Assembly (NCBI RefSeq): GCF_014077005.1
Contig: NZ_JACGVC010000040.1
Location: 37,958-101,957 of the forward strand
Origin: Colwellia sp. MB3u-45
GTDB lineage: Bacteria > Pseudomonadota > Gammaproteobacteria > Enterobacterales > Alteromonadaceae
Direction: 5' to 3'
Length of the DNA: 64,000 nt
Made by a program: the position numbers and the translations under genes. This document shows, piece by piece, positions 1 to 10,481 of this stretch (position 1 is its first letter; each line of letters begins with the position of its first letter). A model generated the notes under the pieces. That model was not told the DNA's origin, did no database searches, and saw only the letters and a list, made by a program, of their open reading frames with translations.

Positions 1-1
1 C

Positions 2-229
<228 letters not shown>

Positions 230-230
230 C

Positions 231-1649
231 ATGGCCACCACTTTATACGAAAAATTATGGCAAAGTCATATCATTGAAGAAAAAGCGGATGAAACACCCT
301 TGATCTTTGTTGACCGCCATTTGATCCACGAAGTTACCTCGCCACAAGCTTTTGCTAATTTAAAATTTCATAATCGTGTACTGCGCCATCCTGAGCGCAC
401 AATTGCGACTATGGATCATAATATTTCAACGCGCTCTATTGAAATTAACGCTGCCGGTGAAGGCGCGGCAAATCAACTGAGAACACTAGAAAAAAACTGT
501 AAAGAATTTGGCATTGAATTGTTCGGCATGGGCCATAAAAACCAAGGTGTTGTGCATGTTATTGGGCCAGAATTAGGCTTAACTTTACCAGGCACAGTTA
601 TTGTTTGTGGCGATTCGCATACCTCAACACACGGTGCTTTTGGCGCTTTAGCATTTGGCATTGGTACCTCTGAGGTTGAGCACGTATTTGCCACCCAAAC
701 CTTACGCCAAACCAAAGCTAAAACCATGAGAATTGAAGTTAAAGGTCAAGTTGCCCCAGGCATAAGTGCTAAAGACATTATTTTAGCCATTATTGGTAAA
801 ACAGGTAGTGCGGGCGCAACCGGTTATGTAGTTGAATATTGTGGTGAAGCCATTGAGCGCTTAACCATGGAAGAGCGCATGACAGTGTGTAATATGAGTG
901 TAGAATTTGGCGCCAAAGCTGGGCTTATCGCACCCGATACCAAAACCTTTGACTACTTAAAAGGCAAAGATTACGCGCCAAAAGGCGAGGTATGGCAGCA
1001 AGCCGTTGAAGATTGGCAGCAGCTAAAATCAGACAGCAAAGCAAAGTTCGATAGTTACTTAACGCTGGAAGCCAAAGAGATTAAAACCCAAGTCACTTGG
1101 GGAACAACACCAGGGCAAGTGACACAAGTTGATAGTGTCGTACCTTCCCCTGATGATTTTACTGACCCCGTTGAGCGTGAATCATGCATTGCGGCATTAA
1201 AATATATGGGCTTAACGGCCGGCACTAAAATTACCGACATTGCGATTAATAAAGTATTTATTGGCTCATGCACTAATTCTAGAATTGAAGATTTACGCGC
1301 CGCCGCTGCAGTGGCCAAAGGTAAAAAAGTTTCAGCTACGGTTAACGCTATCGTTGTTCCCGGCTCTTATCGAGTTAAAGAACAAGCCGAAGCTGAAGGC
1401 TTAGCACAAACGTTTATTGATGCCGGCTTTGAATGGCGCTTACCGGGTTGCTCAATGTGTTTAGGCATGAATGATGATGTGTTAACGCACGGTGATCGCT
1501 GCGCTTCTACCAGCAACCGAAACTTTGAAGGCCGACAAGGCCGCGGCAGTCGTACCCACTTAGTCAGCCCTGAATTAGCGGCAGCTTCTGCCATTGCAGG
1601 TCACTTTGTCGACTTAACCTCAATTAACTCACAAGTTCAAGGAGCATAA
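231..1649 (+). CDS. leuC: 3-isopropylmalate dehydratase large subunit
   Basis: LeuC pairs with LeuD to isomerise 2-isopropylmalate to 3-isopropylmalate in leucine synthesis. It is an aconitase-family enzyme with a [4Fe-4S] cluster. The three cluster cysteines fall at residues 347 (IGSCTNSR), 407 and 410 (PGCSMC), the same numbering as in E. coli LeuC. The product is 472 aa; the family is usually about 466-470. The frame is open upstream to 132, but the ATG at 231 follows an AGGAGC ribosome-binding site at 217-222 and gives the family N-terminus. leuD follows after 1 bp. Confidence 0.97.
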   Translation: MATTLYEKLWQSHIIEEKADETPLIFVDRHLIHEVTSPQAFANLKFHNRVLRHPERTIATMDHNISTRSIEINAAGEGAANQLRTLEKNCKEFGIELFGMGHKNQGVVHVIGPELGLTLPGTVIVCGDSHTSTHGAFGALAFGIGTSEVEHVFATQTLRQTKAKTMRIEVKGQVAPGISAKDIILAIIGKTGSAGATGYVVEYCGEAIERLTMEERMTVCNMSVEFGAKAGLIAPDTKTFDYLKGKDYAPKGEVWQQAVEDWQQLKSDSKAKFDSYLTLEAKEIKTQVTWGTTPGQVTQVDSVVPSPDDFTDPVERESCIAALKYMGLTAGTKITDIAINKVFIGSCTNSRIEDLRAAAAVAKGKKVSATVNAIVVPGSYRVKEQAEAEGLAQTFIDAGFEWRLPGCSMCLGMNDDVLTHGDRCASTSNRNFEGRQGRGSRTHLVSPELAAASAIAGHFVDLTSINSQVQGA

Positions 1650-1650
1650 C

Positions 1651-2247
1651 ATGGAAAAATTTAACCAACATCATGGCTTAGTTGTGCCATTGGACACGGC
1701 GAATGTTGATACAGATCAAATCATTCCAAAACAATTTTTACAAAAAACCACTCGCACAGGTTTTGGCCAACACTTATTTCATGACCGTCGCTATTTAGAC
1801 AACTTGGGTAACGAAAACAATCCTGAGTTTGTCCTTAACAAGCCACAATATCAAGGAGCAAGTATTTTACTCGCTGGTGAAAACTTTGGTTGTGGCTCAA
1901 GTCGCGAGCATGCACCTTGGGCGCTGCAAGAGTATGGTTTTCAAGTGATTATCGCGTCTAGTTTTGCTGATATTTTCTATGCTAACTGTATCAATATTGG
2001 CATTTTACCTGTGATATTACCGGAAGCAGCTATAGCGACGCTATTTCAACAGTCGAAAGAGGGTTTACAACACCTTACCGTTGACTTAGTCGCCAGTACG
2101 GTTAAAACAGCCAGTGCACAATATGATTTTACTATTGCGCCTTTCCATAAATACTGTTTGGAAAACGGTGTTGACAGTGTGGGTTGGACGTTAAATAAAA
2201 TTGCTAAGATAGAAAATTACGAAGCCCAAATGCCAGCTTGGCAGTAG
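1651..2247 (+). CDS. leuD: 3-isopropylmalate dehydratase small subunit
   Basis: LeuD is the swivelling-domain subunit of isopropylmalate isomerase. The 198-aa product starts with the typical segment containing [13 protein letters not shown], and carries the conserved [13 protein letters not shown] loop near residue 80, which contributes to the active site at the LeuC interface. It is separated from leuC by 1 bp, with an AAGGAG-type ribosome-binding site inside the end of leuC. A hairpin at 2259-2285 lies just downstream, so leuD is probably the last gene of the operon. Confidence 0.97.
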   Translation: MEKFNQHHGLVVPLDTANVDTDQIIPKQFLQKTTRTGFGQHLFHDRRYLDNLGNENNPEFVLNKPQYQGASILLAGENFGCGSSREHAPWALQEYGFQVIIASSFADIFYANCINIGILPVILPEAAIATLFQQSKEGLQHLTVDLVASTVKTASAQYDFTIAPFHKYCLENGVDSVGWTLNKIAKIENYEAQMPAWQ

Positions 2248-2258
2248 GTAAAAAGATC

Positions 2259-2285
2259 AACCATCAGCTGTGAAGGCTGATGGTT
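2259..2285 (+). terminator. hairpin after leuD
   Basis: Perfect 10-bp stem (AACCATCAGC / GCTGATGGTT) with a 7-nt loop, 11 bp past the leuD stop. The T-run after it is poor, so intrinsic termination is likely but not certain. Confidence 0.5.
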
Positions 2286-2327
2286 AACCTGAGTTATTAT
2301 TGAGAAAACTACGGCTAATTTTTTACG

Positions 2328-4016
2328 CTAATTCCAAGTAGATAACGCAGACATAGTGAATTTTTCCCCTCGAAAACTCAGTACTACCCGTTGTGGAAGT
2401 ATTTCATTAAGCAGTAATTCGCGACTAATATAATCGCCTTCATAACGATCGCGGCCATTCACCCTTACCCAGCCTTGCCCGTCACTAGCATAAAGATGCA
2501 TTTCAAACGCTAGCGAAGGTACACCATCTTGCACCCAAGTTGGCATCTGTGCCAGCGGTATCAGTTCGCTACTGCCTGCTACTACATCTTCTCTAGCAGG
2601 GTCACTTTGTTTGGTGTGCTCGATAGCCGATTGAAAACTTGCCAATAACTCGTCAGACACCCCAGCTTCAGCTTTAACGACAAAGTTTTCACCCGTCACT
2701 TTCTTAGGCTTTAGCGCTGATTTTTGTGCGCTTGTTGGCAGATCAATTTGCGCGTCGGCTAAGCTACTTTCACTCGCTATATATTGTTCAGTATCGCCTT
2801 GTTCATCAGTTAACCCTGCCTGACGACTAACCGTTTTACTCGTGGCTACCGCAAGATCATTTTCAAGCTTCGTGTTACTTGCTTTGGCCTGAGTCGTTTG
2901 ATCGACAGCCAAGGCAAGCAGATTAGTACCATTATTAGTACCGCTGTTAATATCATTACTCGTACCAGCATCTGCTTGAGCTAATGCTGTAGTAACGACA
3001 GCTGGCGCTTCTCGATCAACTAACGGCTCCTGCTCAGTAATAGGATTTGCCTTATTTATAACCGCACGAGTTACCTTAGTCTCTAAAACAATCCCCTGAG
3101 CTTGATATGCTCCCCACCAAACGCCTAGCGCTAAAACTAAGCCTAATGCAGTCACTAGGCCACCCGCTTTTACCGACGAATGTTGCCACCAAGGTCTTAC
3201 CTGAAATTCATCACCTAAGGCATCATGAGCCGCTTGAAGTACAATTTTACGGTTAACCACAGCATTGTTACTGTTATAAGCATTTATCAAAGATCGTTCG
3301 GCTAACAAGTTCATTAAACGCGGAATACCGTTACAAATTTTATGGATGGCGCTAACGGCACTTTTATCAAAAATATTACGAAAACATTTTGCTACAGACA
3401 GGCGATGTTTAAGATATTGCTCAACTTCTTGCCTATTCAGGGGTAATAAATGATAGCGCGCCGTAATTCTTTGCGCTAATTGCCGTAAATCTCGACGCTG
3501 CAATAACTGCTGTAATTCAGGTTGACCAATCAAAATCACTTGTAAAAGTTTTTTGGTATTAGTTTCTAAGTTGGTTAATAGTCTGAGTTGCTCTAACACT
3601 TCAGGTTGCAAATGTTGCGCTTCATCAATAATCAACAAGGTATTAAGATCATCACTATGATTTTTGAGTAACTTTTGTTGTATTTTATCGGTGAGGGTTT
3701 TTAAGGTTGCGCCGGTTTTGCGATAACGAATGTTTAATTCATCACAAAGGGTCGCTAACAACTCTTGACTAGATAAAGTGGGATTCAGAATAAAAGCGGC
3801 TTGGGTATTTTCTGGCAAGTTTGCCATTAAATGCCGACTCAGTGTGGTTTTCCCCGTGCCTACTTCACCGGTAAGTAAGACAAAGCCACCGGTATCACCT
3901 AAGCCATAAGTTAAGTGATTAAGGGCTTCGCGGTGACGATCACTCATAAACAAATAATCAGGGTTTGGGGCAATTGAAAATGGCTTTTCTTCTAAACCAA
4001 AATAACTAGTATACAT
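2328..4016 (-). CDS. ExeA/GspA-type AAA ATPase fused to a GspB domain
   Basis: The product is 562 aa from the chosen ATG at 4016. The N-terminal ~270 residues are an ExeA-type AAA+ ATPase: the MYTSYFGLEEKPFS start, Walker A GEVGTGKTT near residue 45, and Walker B LLIIDEAQHL. A single membrane helix (about residues 282-302) is followed by a ~190-residue low-complexity linker. The last ~75 residues resemble the GspB/ExeB periplasmic domain (WVRVNGRDRYEGD, VLSFRGEKFTMSAL). ExeA and ExeB form the inner-membrane complex that helps place the type II secretion secretin through the peptidoglycan. Here both parts sit in one polypeptide. A TTG at 4076 would add 20 residues with no family match. MshM-like ATPases share the N-terminal half but not this C-terminus. 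Confidence 0.8.
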   Translation of the reverse strand: MYTSYFGLEEKPFSIAPNPDYLFMSDRHREALNHLTYGLGDTGGFVLLTGEVGTGKTTLSRHLMANLPENTQAAFILNPTLSSQELLATLCDELNIRYRKTGATLKTLTDKIQQKLLKNHSDDLNTLLIIDEAQHLQPEVLEQLRLLTNLETNTKKLLQVILIGQPELQQLLQRRDLRQLAQRITARYHLLPLNRQEVEQYLKHRLSVAKCFRNIFDKSAVSAIHKICNGIPRLMNLLAERSLINAYNSNNAVVNRKIVLQAAHDALGDEFQVRPWWQHSSVKAGGLVTALGLVLALGVWWGAYQAQGIVLETKVTRAVINKANPITEQEPLVDREAPAVVTTALAQADAGTSNDINSGTNNGTNLLALAVDQTTQAKASNTKLENDLAVATSKTVSRQAGLTDEQGDTEQYIASESSLADAQIDLPTSAQKSALKPKKVTGENFVVKAEAGVSDELLASFQSAIEHTKQSDPAREDVVAGSSELIPLAQMPTWVQDGVPSLAFEMHLYASDGQGWVRVNGRDRYEGDYISRELLLNEILPQRVVLSFRGEKFTMSALSTWN

Positions 4017-4154
4017 AGGAAATCTTAACTGATGAATCGACCCTGCAAAATTAACCTGAACGCAATCATATGTCAAAAGTCAGTCGCTATTATGTTAAAG
4101 TTAAGCAATATAATTTCCTATACATTACTCATTTTCAGAGGTTTATAGCGCTCA

Positions 4155-5435
4155 ATGGCAAATATAACACAGCAACTAAACACTTTTTTAGTCGGTGGCG
4201 CCGTACGCGATGCTCTCCTGAAACGCCCTGTTGTTGATAATGACTATGTCGTGGTCGGCTCTAGCGTTCAGGAAATGCTCAGCCTTGGCTTTTTACAAGT
4301 AGGCAAAGACTTTCCAGTATTTATCCATCCACAAAGTAGACAAGAATACGCCTTAGCTCGCACCGAAAAAAAAGCGGGCCAAGGCTATACCGGCTTTAAT
4401 TGCGATGCATCAGCCAGCGTTACGCTTGAAGAAGACTTACTGCGCAGAGATCTCAGTATTAATGCTATGGCGATGGATGAAAGTGGTAAAATAATTGATC
4501 CTTACAACGGCCAAATAGACCTAGATAATCGCGTATTACGCCATGTTTCCCCAGCTTTTATTGAAGACCCACTACGGGTTTTACGTGTTGCTCGTTTTGC
4601 TGCTAGGTATCACGATTATGGTTTTACCATAGCGCCAGAAACATTAGCCTTAATGACCAAACTCAGTAAAAGTGGTGAATTATCCAGTCTTTCTGCTGAA
4701 CGAATATGGCAAGAAATGGAGCGCAGCTTAGCCGATACTCACCCTGAAGTGTTTTTTCAAGTGTTATATCAATGCCAAGCCCTAAAATCGCTTTGGCCTG
4801 ATTTACATGATTTATGGGACACTTCAGACCTAGAAAAGTCGCAGGCAAAAATTTGCTCCAGATCGCAGACTATGATGGTACTCAAACAAGCGGTTTTACT
4901 CTCTGAAAAAACGACCGTTAGGTTTGCCAGTGTTTGCTATAACCTAGGTCAGTCGTTAACCCAACAAGACAGCTTACCTGCTGATGCTGATCATGAAATA
5001 CCAGGAGTGACTTTAATAGAGGCGGTTTGTAAGCGTTTAAGGGTGCCAACAGCACACAAAAATTTGGCGCTAAAGGTTTGTCAGTTTCACCTACATGCAC
5101 ATAAAGTATTTCAATTAAAAGCTAGTACTATTTTAAAGCTATATAATCAATTAGATGTTTGGCGTAAACCAGAAGAGTTTGATGATTTTTTACTTTGTTG
5201 CCAAGCTGACTTTACTGTGCGCTATGGCTTGGAAGTAGCTGAATACCGACAAAAAGAATTTCTCTACACTGGTTTTAAAATGCTCAACCGAGTAACAGCC
5301 AAGCCTTTTGTTGAACAGGGTTTAAAAGGGCTTGAAATTAAAGCGGCAATAGCAGAGCAAAGACTTGCCGAATTAAATAAATACCAACAAAGTTATATAA
5401 AACAACACAACATCTTATCTAATGCCAGTAACTAA
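4155..5435 (+). CDS. cca: CCA-adding tRNA nucleotidyltransferase with degenerate HD domain
   Basis: Cca adds or repairs the 3'-CCA end of tRNAs. The 426-aa product has the class II nucleotidyltransferase head: VGGAVRD (13-19), the metal-binding D28-x-D30 pair, and the EDLLRRDLSINAMA and EDPLRVLRVARFAARY blocks, all close to E. coli Cca. The C-terminal HD phosphohydrolase region aligns in length, but the metal ligands are changed: E. coli CHDLGK reads CYNLGQ here (residues 261-266), and the GIHTL and EFHD histidine/aspartate positions are also lost. I infer that nucleotidyl transfer is kept and the 2',3'-cyclic phosphodiesterase/phosphatase activity is lost. It diverges from the ExeA-GspB gene. 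Confidence 0.93.
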   Translation: MANITQQLNTFLVGGAVRDALLKRPVVDNDYVVVGSSVQEMLSLGFLQVGKDFPVFIHPQSRQEYALARTEKKAGQGYTGFNCDASASVTLEEDLLRRDLSINAMAMDESGKIIDPYNGQIDLDNRVLRHVSPAFIEDPLRVLRVARFAARYHDYGFTIAPETLALMTKLSKSGELSSLSAERIWQEMERSLADTHPEVFFQVLYQCQALKSLWPDLHDLWDTSDLEKSQAKICSRSQTMMVLKQAVLLSEKTTVRFASVCYNLGQSLTQQDSLPADADHEIPGVTLIEAVCKRLRVPTAHKNLALKVCQFHLHAHKVFQLKASTILKLYNQLDVWRKPEEFDDFLLCCQADFTVRYGLEVAEYRQKEFLYTGFKMLNRVTAKPFVEQGLKGLEIKAAIAEQRLAELNKYQQSYIKQHNILSNASN

Positions 5436-5601
5436 CCGCTAAACTGGGTGAGTAAGCCACCGCACTCGATTTCTGCTTGTTTTAACCACTAAGTGATTGT
5501 TAGTGACGAACATGGCGGTAAGTCAACAGCATCATGCGGGAGAATTTCTAGAGCAGCATTAATGTTGAGAAATACAAAAGGTATCAGCGAGGCCTGAACA
5601 T

Positions 5602-5632
5602 AAAAAAGCCATATCAAATGATATGGCTTTTT
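5602..5632. terminator. bidirectional terminator between cca and the TonB receptor
   Basis: 8-bp perfect stem GCCATATC / GATATGGC with AAAT loop, flanked by an A-run on the left and a T-run on the right. It can serve the convergent genes on both strands. Confidence 0.85.
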
Positions 5633-5652
5633 AGACTTAATTAACTTTTACA

Positions 5653-8238
5653 TTAAAAGTTATAAGTTGCTTTTACGTAGTAGAAACCACCGTTGTAATC
5701 AAATGGTCCACTTTCGTAGTATTCAGCACCTAACTGACCGTATGATTCAGCAGGTAACTTTTGTGCTTCTTGATCAAAGATGTTATTAGCACCAACTGAC
5801 AAGGTAATACTATCATTTAAGAAGTAGCTTACTTCTGCATCAACAGTAACCGCTGAATCAGCAATCTCGTTCCAACAACCTACAGCACAAGCATCATCAG
5901 CATGCGTTGCAAAATACTCACCAAAGTAGTTTACACGAACAAAAGTTGATACATCTTCCCAAGATTGAGAAACAGTAAAGGTAGCGCGATGATCAGGCAT
6001 ACCTTCTTCTAAACGATGAACTTTGCCTTCATTAGTGGTCTCTGGATTAAACTGATCAACCGTTGTTTCATTCCAGTTATACGCTAATGATAACAACGTA
6101 TCGCCGCCCATTAATGCCATTGTATAGTTTGCAACAACATCAACACCTTGTGTGGTAGTGTCAAAATCATTAGAAAAATACGAAACCGCTGAAATTAGCT
6201 CAGGGTTAACAACACCTAATGCTTCAAGCGCTGTGTAGTCAGCTGCTAATACATTGATTTGACTTGACTGTGCTAAACGGTCAGTTACTTCAATGTTGTA
6301 GTAATCAAGGGTAAAGAAGAAGTCGTCATATTGATAAACACCACCAAAAGCAAAACTTTTTGACTCTTCTGGCGTTAACTCTTTACCACCGTAAAATTCT
6401 GACAATGGGTTAGTTGGCGGCGCAAGGAAAGTTTGAATTAACTCACCAGCAACTAATGAAGTTTGTGTATTAACAACATTGGCTTGACCCACTGTTGGTG
6501 CTCTAAAACCAGTACTATGAGAGCCACGTAGTGAAATCTCATCGTTAAGTCTTAATTGTGCAGTTAGCTTGTAATTAGTTGTGCTACCAAAAGTATTAAA
6601 GCTTTCGTGACGAACAGCTGCGCCAACTAAAAGGTCTTCTGTTACTTGGGCTTCAACATCAATATAAGCGGCAACATTGCGACGGTCGTTACGACCTTGA
6701 GTTTCAGGACCAAAGCCTTTAAAACCGTGTGAGCCAATGTTAAAACCTTGGTCTGCATAAGCACCGGCTTCCCATGAAGCTTTTCCGCCTGAAACTATTT
6801 CAAAGCTTTCTTCACGCCATTCAAGACCCATAGCAACGTTAACTGGCTCTTCAAGACCCATATCAAAACCTTTAACTAAATCAAAGTTAAAAGTTTTTTC
6901 CATTTGGATATAACTACCGGTATCAAAATCTAACGGTGTATCTAAACCAAGTGATGGGTTTAAAGTATTCTTTAAATTAAATTTAGATTCACTGCGACCT
7001 ACTGAGCCACTAACATCAAAAAACCAATCTTTTAAGAAACCTTCGTTAATTTCGCCTTTAGTACCAACAGTTAATGAGGTATCTGTGATGTTGCCACCAA
7101 ATTGTGGAGTATAACCACCTGGCATAATTTGGTTCATTGAGAAACAATTTGGATCAGCTACCATTGCTTGATAGTCAAGGCTATCTAAAACATTACCGTC
7201 AGAGCCATCACTATTTTTTGGAATATTAACGACAGCACAAGTACGCGCTGCACCTTCTGATTCGCCAACATCACCTACAAGTAAAGTTTCACCACCATCA
7301 ACCGAGAAAACATTGCCACGGTTATGTGGGTTACGGTAATAAAAACCACCGGTTACATCACGCTCAGAATAGTTACCAAACATGTAAAATTCTTTATCAT
7401 TACCAAGATCTAAGCCAACATTACCAAAAAACGTAATATCGTCTTTAACTTCTGGATTACCCCAAATTTGAGCTGGGCTTTGAATAGAAGTATTGCCTTG
7501 ACTTGCAATGTTTGCTGCATCAGGACGTTGTACACTTCGGCTTGTTGCATCAGCATTTTTTAATTGAAAGCTTAAGTTAACAAAACCATCTTTAGTAAAT
7601 GGTAAACCAACATTACCGTCTATAATCGTTTGATCACCATCACCTTCGTAATAAGAACCTTGCTTCACAGACATTGAACCGCCATCTGCGTCATCTTTAA
7701 GTACAAAGTTCATTACACCAGCAATTGCATCAGAGCCGTATTGTGCAGCAGCACCATCGCGAAGTACTTCAACTTGCTTAATAGCGACACTTGGGATAAC
7801 TGAAATATCAGGACCTTGTGCGCCATCATTGATGCCACCACCTTGGAAAGCAATAACAGAGGCACGGTGACGACGTTTACCATTTAAAAGCACTAATGTT
7901 GAATCAGAAGGTAAACCACGTAAATTTACTGGACGAATTAATGATGCAGCATCACTAATAGGTTGTGCACGGGCATTTAAAGAAGGAATTGCGCCTACTA
8001 ACATATCAAGCATATCACTTGAAGCGTTTTTACCTAGCTCATCACCACCAATGATATCAATTGGTACTGGAGACTCAGCTACTGAACGCGGAGCTGAACG
8101 TGAACCAACGACAGCGATACGTTCAATGCTTTCTTTTTTTGCGGCTTCTTCGGCAAAACCTGCGGCAAAACTAGGTGCTGTTCCTAGCGCTAAGCCAATG
8201 GCAAGAGCTAAAGTACCAGTACGAAATGTTGTAGACAT
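5653..8238 (-). CDS. TonB-dependent outer-membrane receptor
   Basis: Large (861 aa) TonB-dependent receptor for energised import of an unidentified substrate. It has a signal peptide ending near SFAA (about residue 26), a TonB-box-like stretch followed by a plug domain (residues ~50-180; GLPSDSTLVLLNGKRR, VEVLRDGAAAQYGSDAIAGV), then a ~660-residue beta-barrel ending in the terminal aromatic signature TYNF. The plug type is the one common in marine Alteromonadales, often linked to peptides, carbohydrates or aromatic compounds. No dedicated transporter or enzyme sits beside it, so the substrate cannot be read from context. Fumarylacetoacetase lies upstream on the same strand, but a terminator and a 577-bp gap separate them. 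Confidence 0.93.
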   Translation of the reverse strand: MSTTFRTGTLALAIGLALGTAPSFAAGFAEEAAKKESIERIAVVGSRSAPRSVAESPVPIDIIGGDELGKNASSDMLDMLVGAIPSLNARAQPISDAASLIRPVNLRGLPSDSTLVLLNGKRRHRASVIAFQGGGINDGAQGPDISVIPSVAIKQVEVLRDGAAAQYGSDAIAGVMNFVLKDDADGGSMSVKQGSYYEGDGDQTIIDGNVGLPFTKDGFVNLSFQLKNADATSRSVQRPDAANIASQGNTSIQSPAQIWGNPEVKDDITFFGNVGLDLGNDKEFYMFGNYSERDVTGGFYYRNPHNRGNVFSVDGGETLLVGDVGESEGAARTCAVVNIPKNSDGSDGNVLDSLDYQAMVADPNCFSMNQIMPGGYTPQFGGNITDTSLTVGTKGEINEGFLKDWFFDVSGSVGRSESKFNLKNTLNPSLGLDTPLDFDTGSYIQMEKTFNFDLVKGFDMGLEEPVNVAMGLEWREESFEIVSGGKASWEAGAYADQGFNIGSHGFKGFGPETQGRNDRRNVAAYIDVEAQVTEDLLVGAAVRHESFNTFGSTTNYKLTAQLRLNDEISLRGSHSTGFRAPTVGQANVVNTQTSLVAGELIQTFLAPPTNPLSEFYGGKELTPEESKSFAFGGVYQYDDFFFTLDYYNIEVTDRLAQSSQINVLAADYTALEALGVVNPELISAVSYFSNDFDTTTQGVDVVANYTMALMGGDTLLSLAYNWNETTVDQFNPETTNEGKVHRLEEGMPDHRATFTVSQSWEDVSTFVRVNYFGEYFATHADDACAVGCWNEIADSAVTVDAEVSYFLNDSITLSVGANNIFDQEAQKLPAESYGQLGAEYYESGPFDYNGGFYYVKATYNF

Positions 8239-8767
8239 GTTGTTTTCTTCCTAATATATTTGAATATGTTTTTAATAATTATTTATTTAATAATTATCTA
8301 TTTTATAATTTTATTTTTACCCATTTCGCTTATCACAAAAATTTATATTGTTGTAAACAATCAAAACAGCTTGCTGCTTTATAAAACAGCTAGAAATACT
8401 TTACAAGTAGTCTTTTTCACTGACCTTTAACATTGAATCTATAAAAAGAATTAATATGCAAATATAGTCAAAATTTATGCAAAACACATCAGCATAGTCA
8501 ATTACACTGCAGCCTACATCGCTTATGCGTTAGAATGAAATATACCAGCGAAACATGTGCGAAGATTTTCGTATTAAATTAAATATTATCTGCATATTTA
8601 ATCAATAAAAAAAAACATAAAAAAAATGAACTTTTTCTAAAGTCAGCATTTACTGAGGCAAAAAGCCTAGTTAAAGTTAAGTTATCAATATTAATTTTTT
8701 GTTTGTTTTGGTCTTTAGGGGCAGTCAGTAATTTGCTCAATAGCTAGTGATATAGTGAACCAAACAT
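8239..8767. other. AT-rich gap upstream of the TonB receptor
   Basis: About 530 bp without a credible gene. Just upstream of the receptor start there are repeated TTAATAATTATT-type stretches (8270-8300), and an A-rich tract lies near 8607-8640. It probably holds the receptor promoter and 5' leader; I could not define -35/-10 boxes or a regulator site. Confidence 0.5.
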
Positions 8768-8794
8768 AAAAAAAGCTCCAATTTAGGAGCTTTA
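8768..8794 (-). terminator. terminator of fumarylacetoacetase gene
   Basis: 8-bp stem AAAGCTCC / GGAGCTTT with 6-nt loop. Read on the minus strand it is followed by a run of seven T. It lies 22 bp past the fahA stop. Confidence 0.85.
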
Positions 8795-8815
8795 TTAATT
8801 CAATAATACGACAGT

Positions 8816-10138
8816 TTAATCAGCGGCTAAAACAGTAGCGCTTACTGCACCAAAACCTATGCGTGCAGCCCCGATTTTTTCACACCAACCTTTCATAATG
8901 ACACAATCGCCATCTTCTAAGAAAGTACGAGTTTCACCATTAGGCAAGTGAATAGGCTCTGAGCCAGCATTCGATAATTCAAGCATTGAACCGGCTTCTT
9001 CTGGTTTAGGGCCCGACTGTGTACCGCTACCAAACATATCACCTGAGCGCAGGTTACAACCATTAACCGTATGGTGCGCTACCATCTGCGCTACGGTCCA
9101 ATATGAATCTTTAAAATTTGATTGCGACAATTGTACCGGTGCTTGCTTGGCATTACGCATGGTCTCAGTTTCAATTAATACCTGTAAGCTTAAATCTAAA
9201 GAACCAAAATCTCGATTGTGCTCTGACTCTAAGTAAGGCATAGGCTGAGGATCCGCTGCGTCACGTGTCCATGTTGACCGATAAGGTGCTAAGGCTTCTG
9301 ACGTTACAATCCACGGAGAAACTGTTGATGCAAAGCTTTTTGACAAGAATGGCCCTAAAGGTTGATATTCCCAACCTTGAATATCTCGTGCTGACCAATC
9401 ATTAAATAAACACATACCAAAAACATGATCTTCGGCATTTTCGATGCTAATAGGCTCACCCAAAGCATTACCCTTACCAATAAATATACCCACTTCCATT
9501 TCATAATCTAAACGCTTACATGGACCAAAAGAAGGCTCTGTTGCTGTTGGTGCCTTAGTTTGTCCTTTAGGGCGCTTAAAGTTACTACCAGAGATCTCAA
9601 TCGAAGAAGAACGACCATGGTAACCGATAGGAACCCATTTATAATTGGGTAACAACGGGTTATCAGGACGGAACTTGCTGCCAACCGATGTAGCATGATG
9701 AATCGAAGTGTAAAAATCAGTGTAATCACCAATTTGACATGGCAAAGCAAATTCAACATCGGTTTGTGCGATTAAACATGATGCTACTTTCGTTTGTAAT
9801 GCTGACCCTTGGGTTAATGCTTGTGATAACGCTTGGCGTAAAGCGCTCCAAAAACGGTTACCCATCGCCATAAAAGCATTTAACTGAATGTGACAGCATT
9901 GCTCCAGGGCTAATTGTGTGTCGCCAGCAAAAATATCCAAGGCGAATAGCGCTTTTAAATCAATAACCTGATCACCAATGGCTACACCTGCTCGACAGTC
10001 TTCTTTACTGTCTTTTCGCTTAAAACTAGCAAAAGGTAGGTTTTGTATTGGAAAGTCACAATTTTCTACATTGGCAGACTCTACCCAGCTAGTTAAAGCC
10101 GGGTTGTGCGTTTCATTAAGTAAATTGGTGTTAGACAT
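8816..10138 (-). CDS. fahA: fumarylacetoacetase
   Basis: Hydrolyses fumarylacetoacetate to fumarate and acetoacetate, the last step of the tyrosine/phenylalanine-homogentisate pathway. The 440-aa product has an N-terminal FAA domain and the catalytic FAH domain. Metal-binding positions known in the family are visible: Asp in DYTDFYTS, the two Glu of DYEMEVG, and Asp of FNDWSARD. The conserved PIGYHGRSSS and FGSGTQSG loops are present. The start ATG at 10138 has a weak upstream site (CCAGAAAAAAT region). No homogentisate dioxygenase or maleylacetoacetate isomerase gene lies nearby, so the pathway is split in this genome. A terminator follows directly, so it appears to be a single-gene unit. 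Confidence 0.97.
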   Translation of the reverse strand: MSNTNLLNETHNPALTSWVESANVENCDFPIQNLPFASFKRKDSKEDCRAGVAIGDQVIDLKALFALDIFAGDTQLALEQCCHIQLNAFMAMGNRFWSALRQALSQALTQGSALQTKVASCLIAQTDVEFALPCQIGDYTDFYTSIHHATSVGSKFRPDNPLLPNYKWVPIGYHGRSSSIEISGSNFKRPKGQTKAPTATEPSFGPCKRLDYEMEVGIFIGKGNALGEPISIENAEDHVFGMCLFNDWSARDIQGWEYQPLGPFLSKSFASTVSPWIVTSEALAPYRSTWTRDAADPQPMPYLESEHNRDFGSLDLSLQVLIETETMRNAKQAPVQLSQSNFKDSYWTVAQMVAHHTVNGCNLRSGDMFGSGTQSGPKPEEAGSMLELSNAGSEPIHLPNGETRTFLEDGDCVIMKGWCEKIGAARIGFGAVSATVLAAD

Positions 10139-10481
10139 GGGCTAAACAACTCCAGAAAAAATAGGTAAAATACGTGTTTACAATACACGTTATTAAATAG
10201 CAATGCGCCGTATTATAACAAGCGTTCTCATAAAGGCTATGCCAAGAAAATATACTTAATAAACAGCTGTCAACAATATGTGGCAGGGCCAAGTTTACAG
10301 CCACACTTGACTTGCCTTTAACAAAAATGATCTAAACACTATTCGCCAGAATCGACATTTGCTAGAATGCTGCCGATTTATCAATATATGGTAAAATTAG
10401 CACGCCTGCCTTAGCGGTAGGTTAACATTCAATCTATAGCTCCTGACTTACTATCAGGCTCGCTCAATGGGTCAATAAAAT
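10139..10481. other. divergent intergenic region fahA / trhO
   Basis: 343 bp between divergent starts. It must carry both promoters, but I could not assign boxes with confidence. Nothing else recognisable. Confidence 0.4.

Noticed and set aside
8051..8254. 67-aa frame antisense to the TonB receptor start
   Set aside because: Shadow of the receptor's coding frame; no ribosome-binding site.
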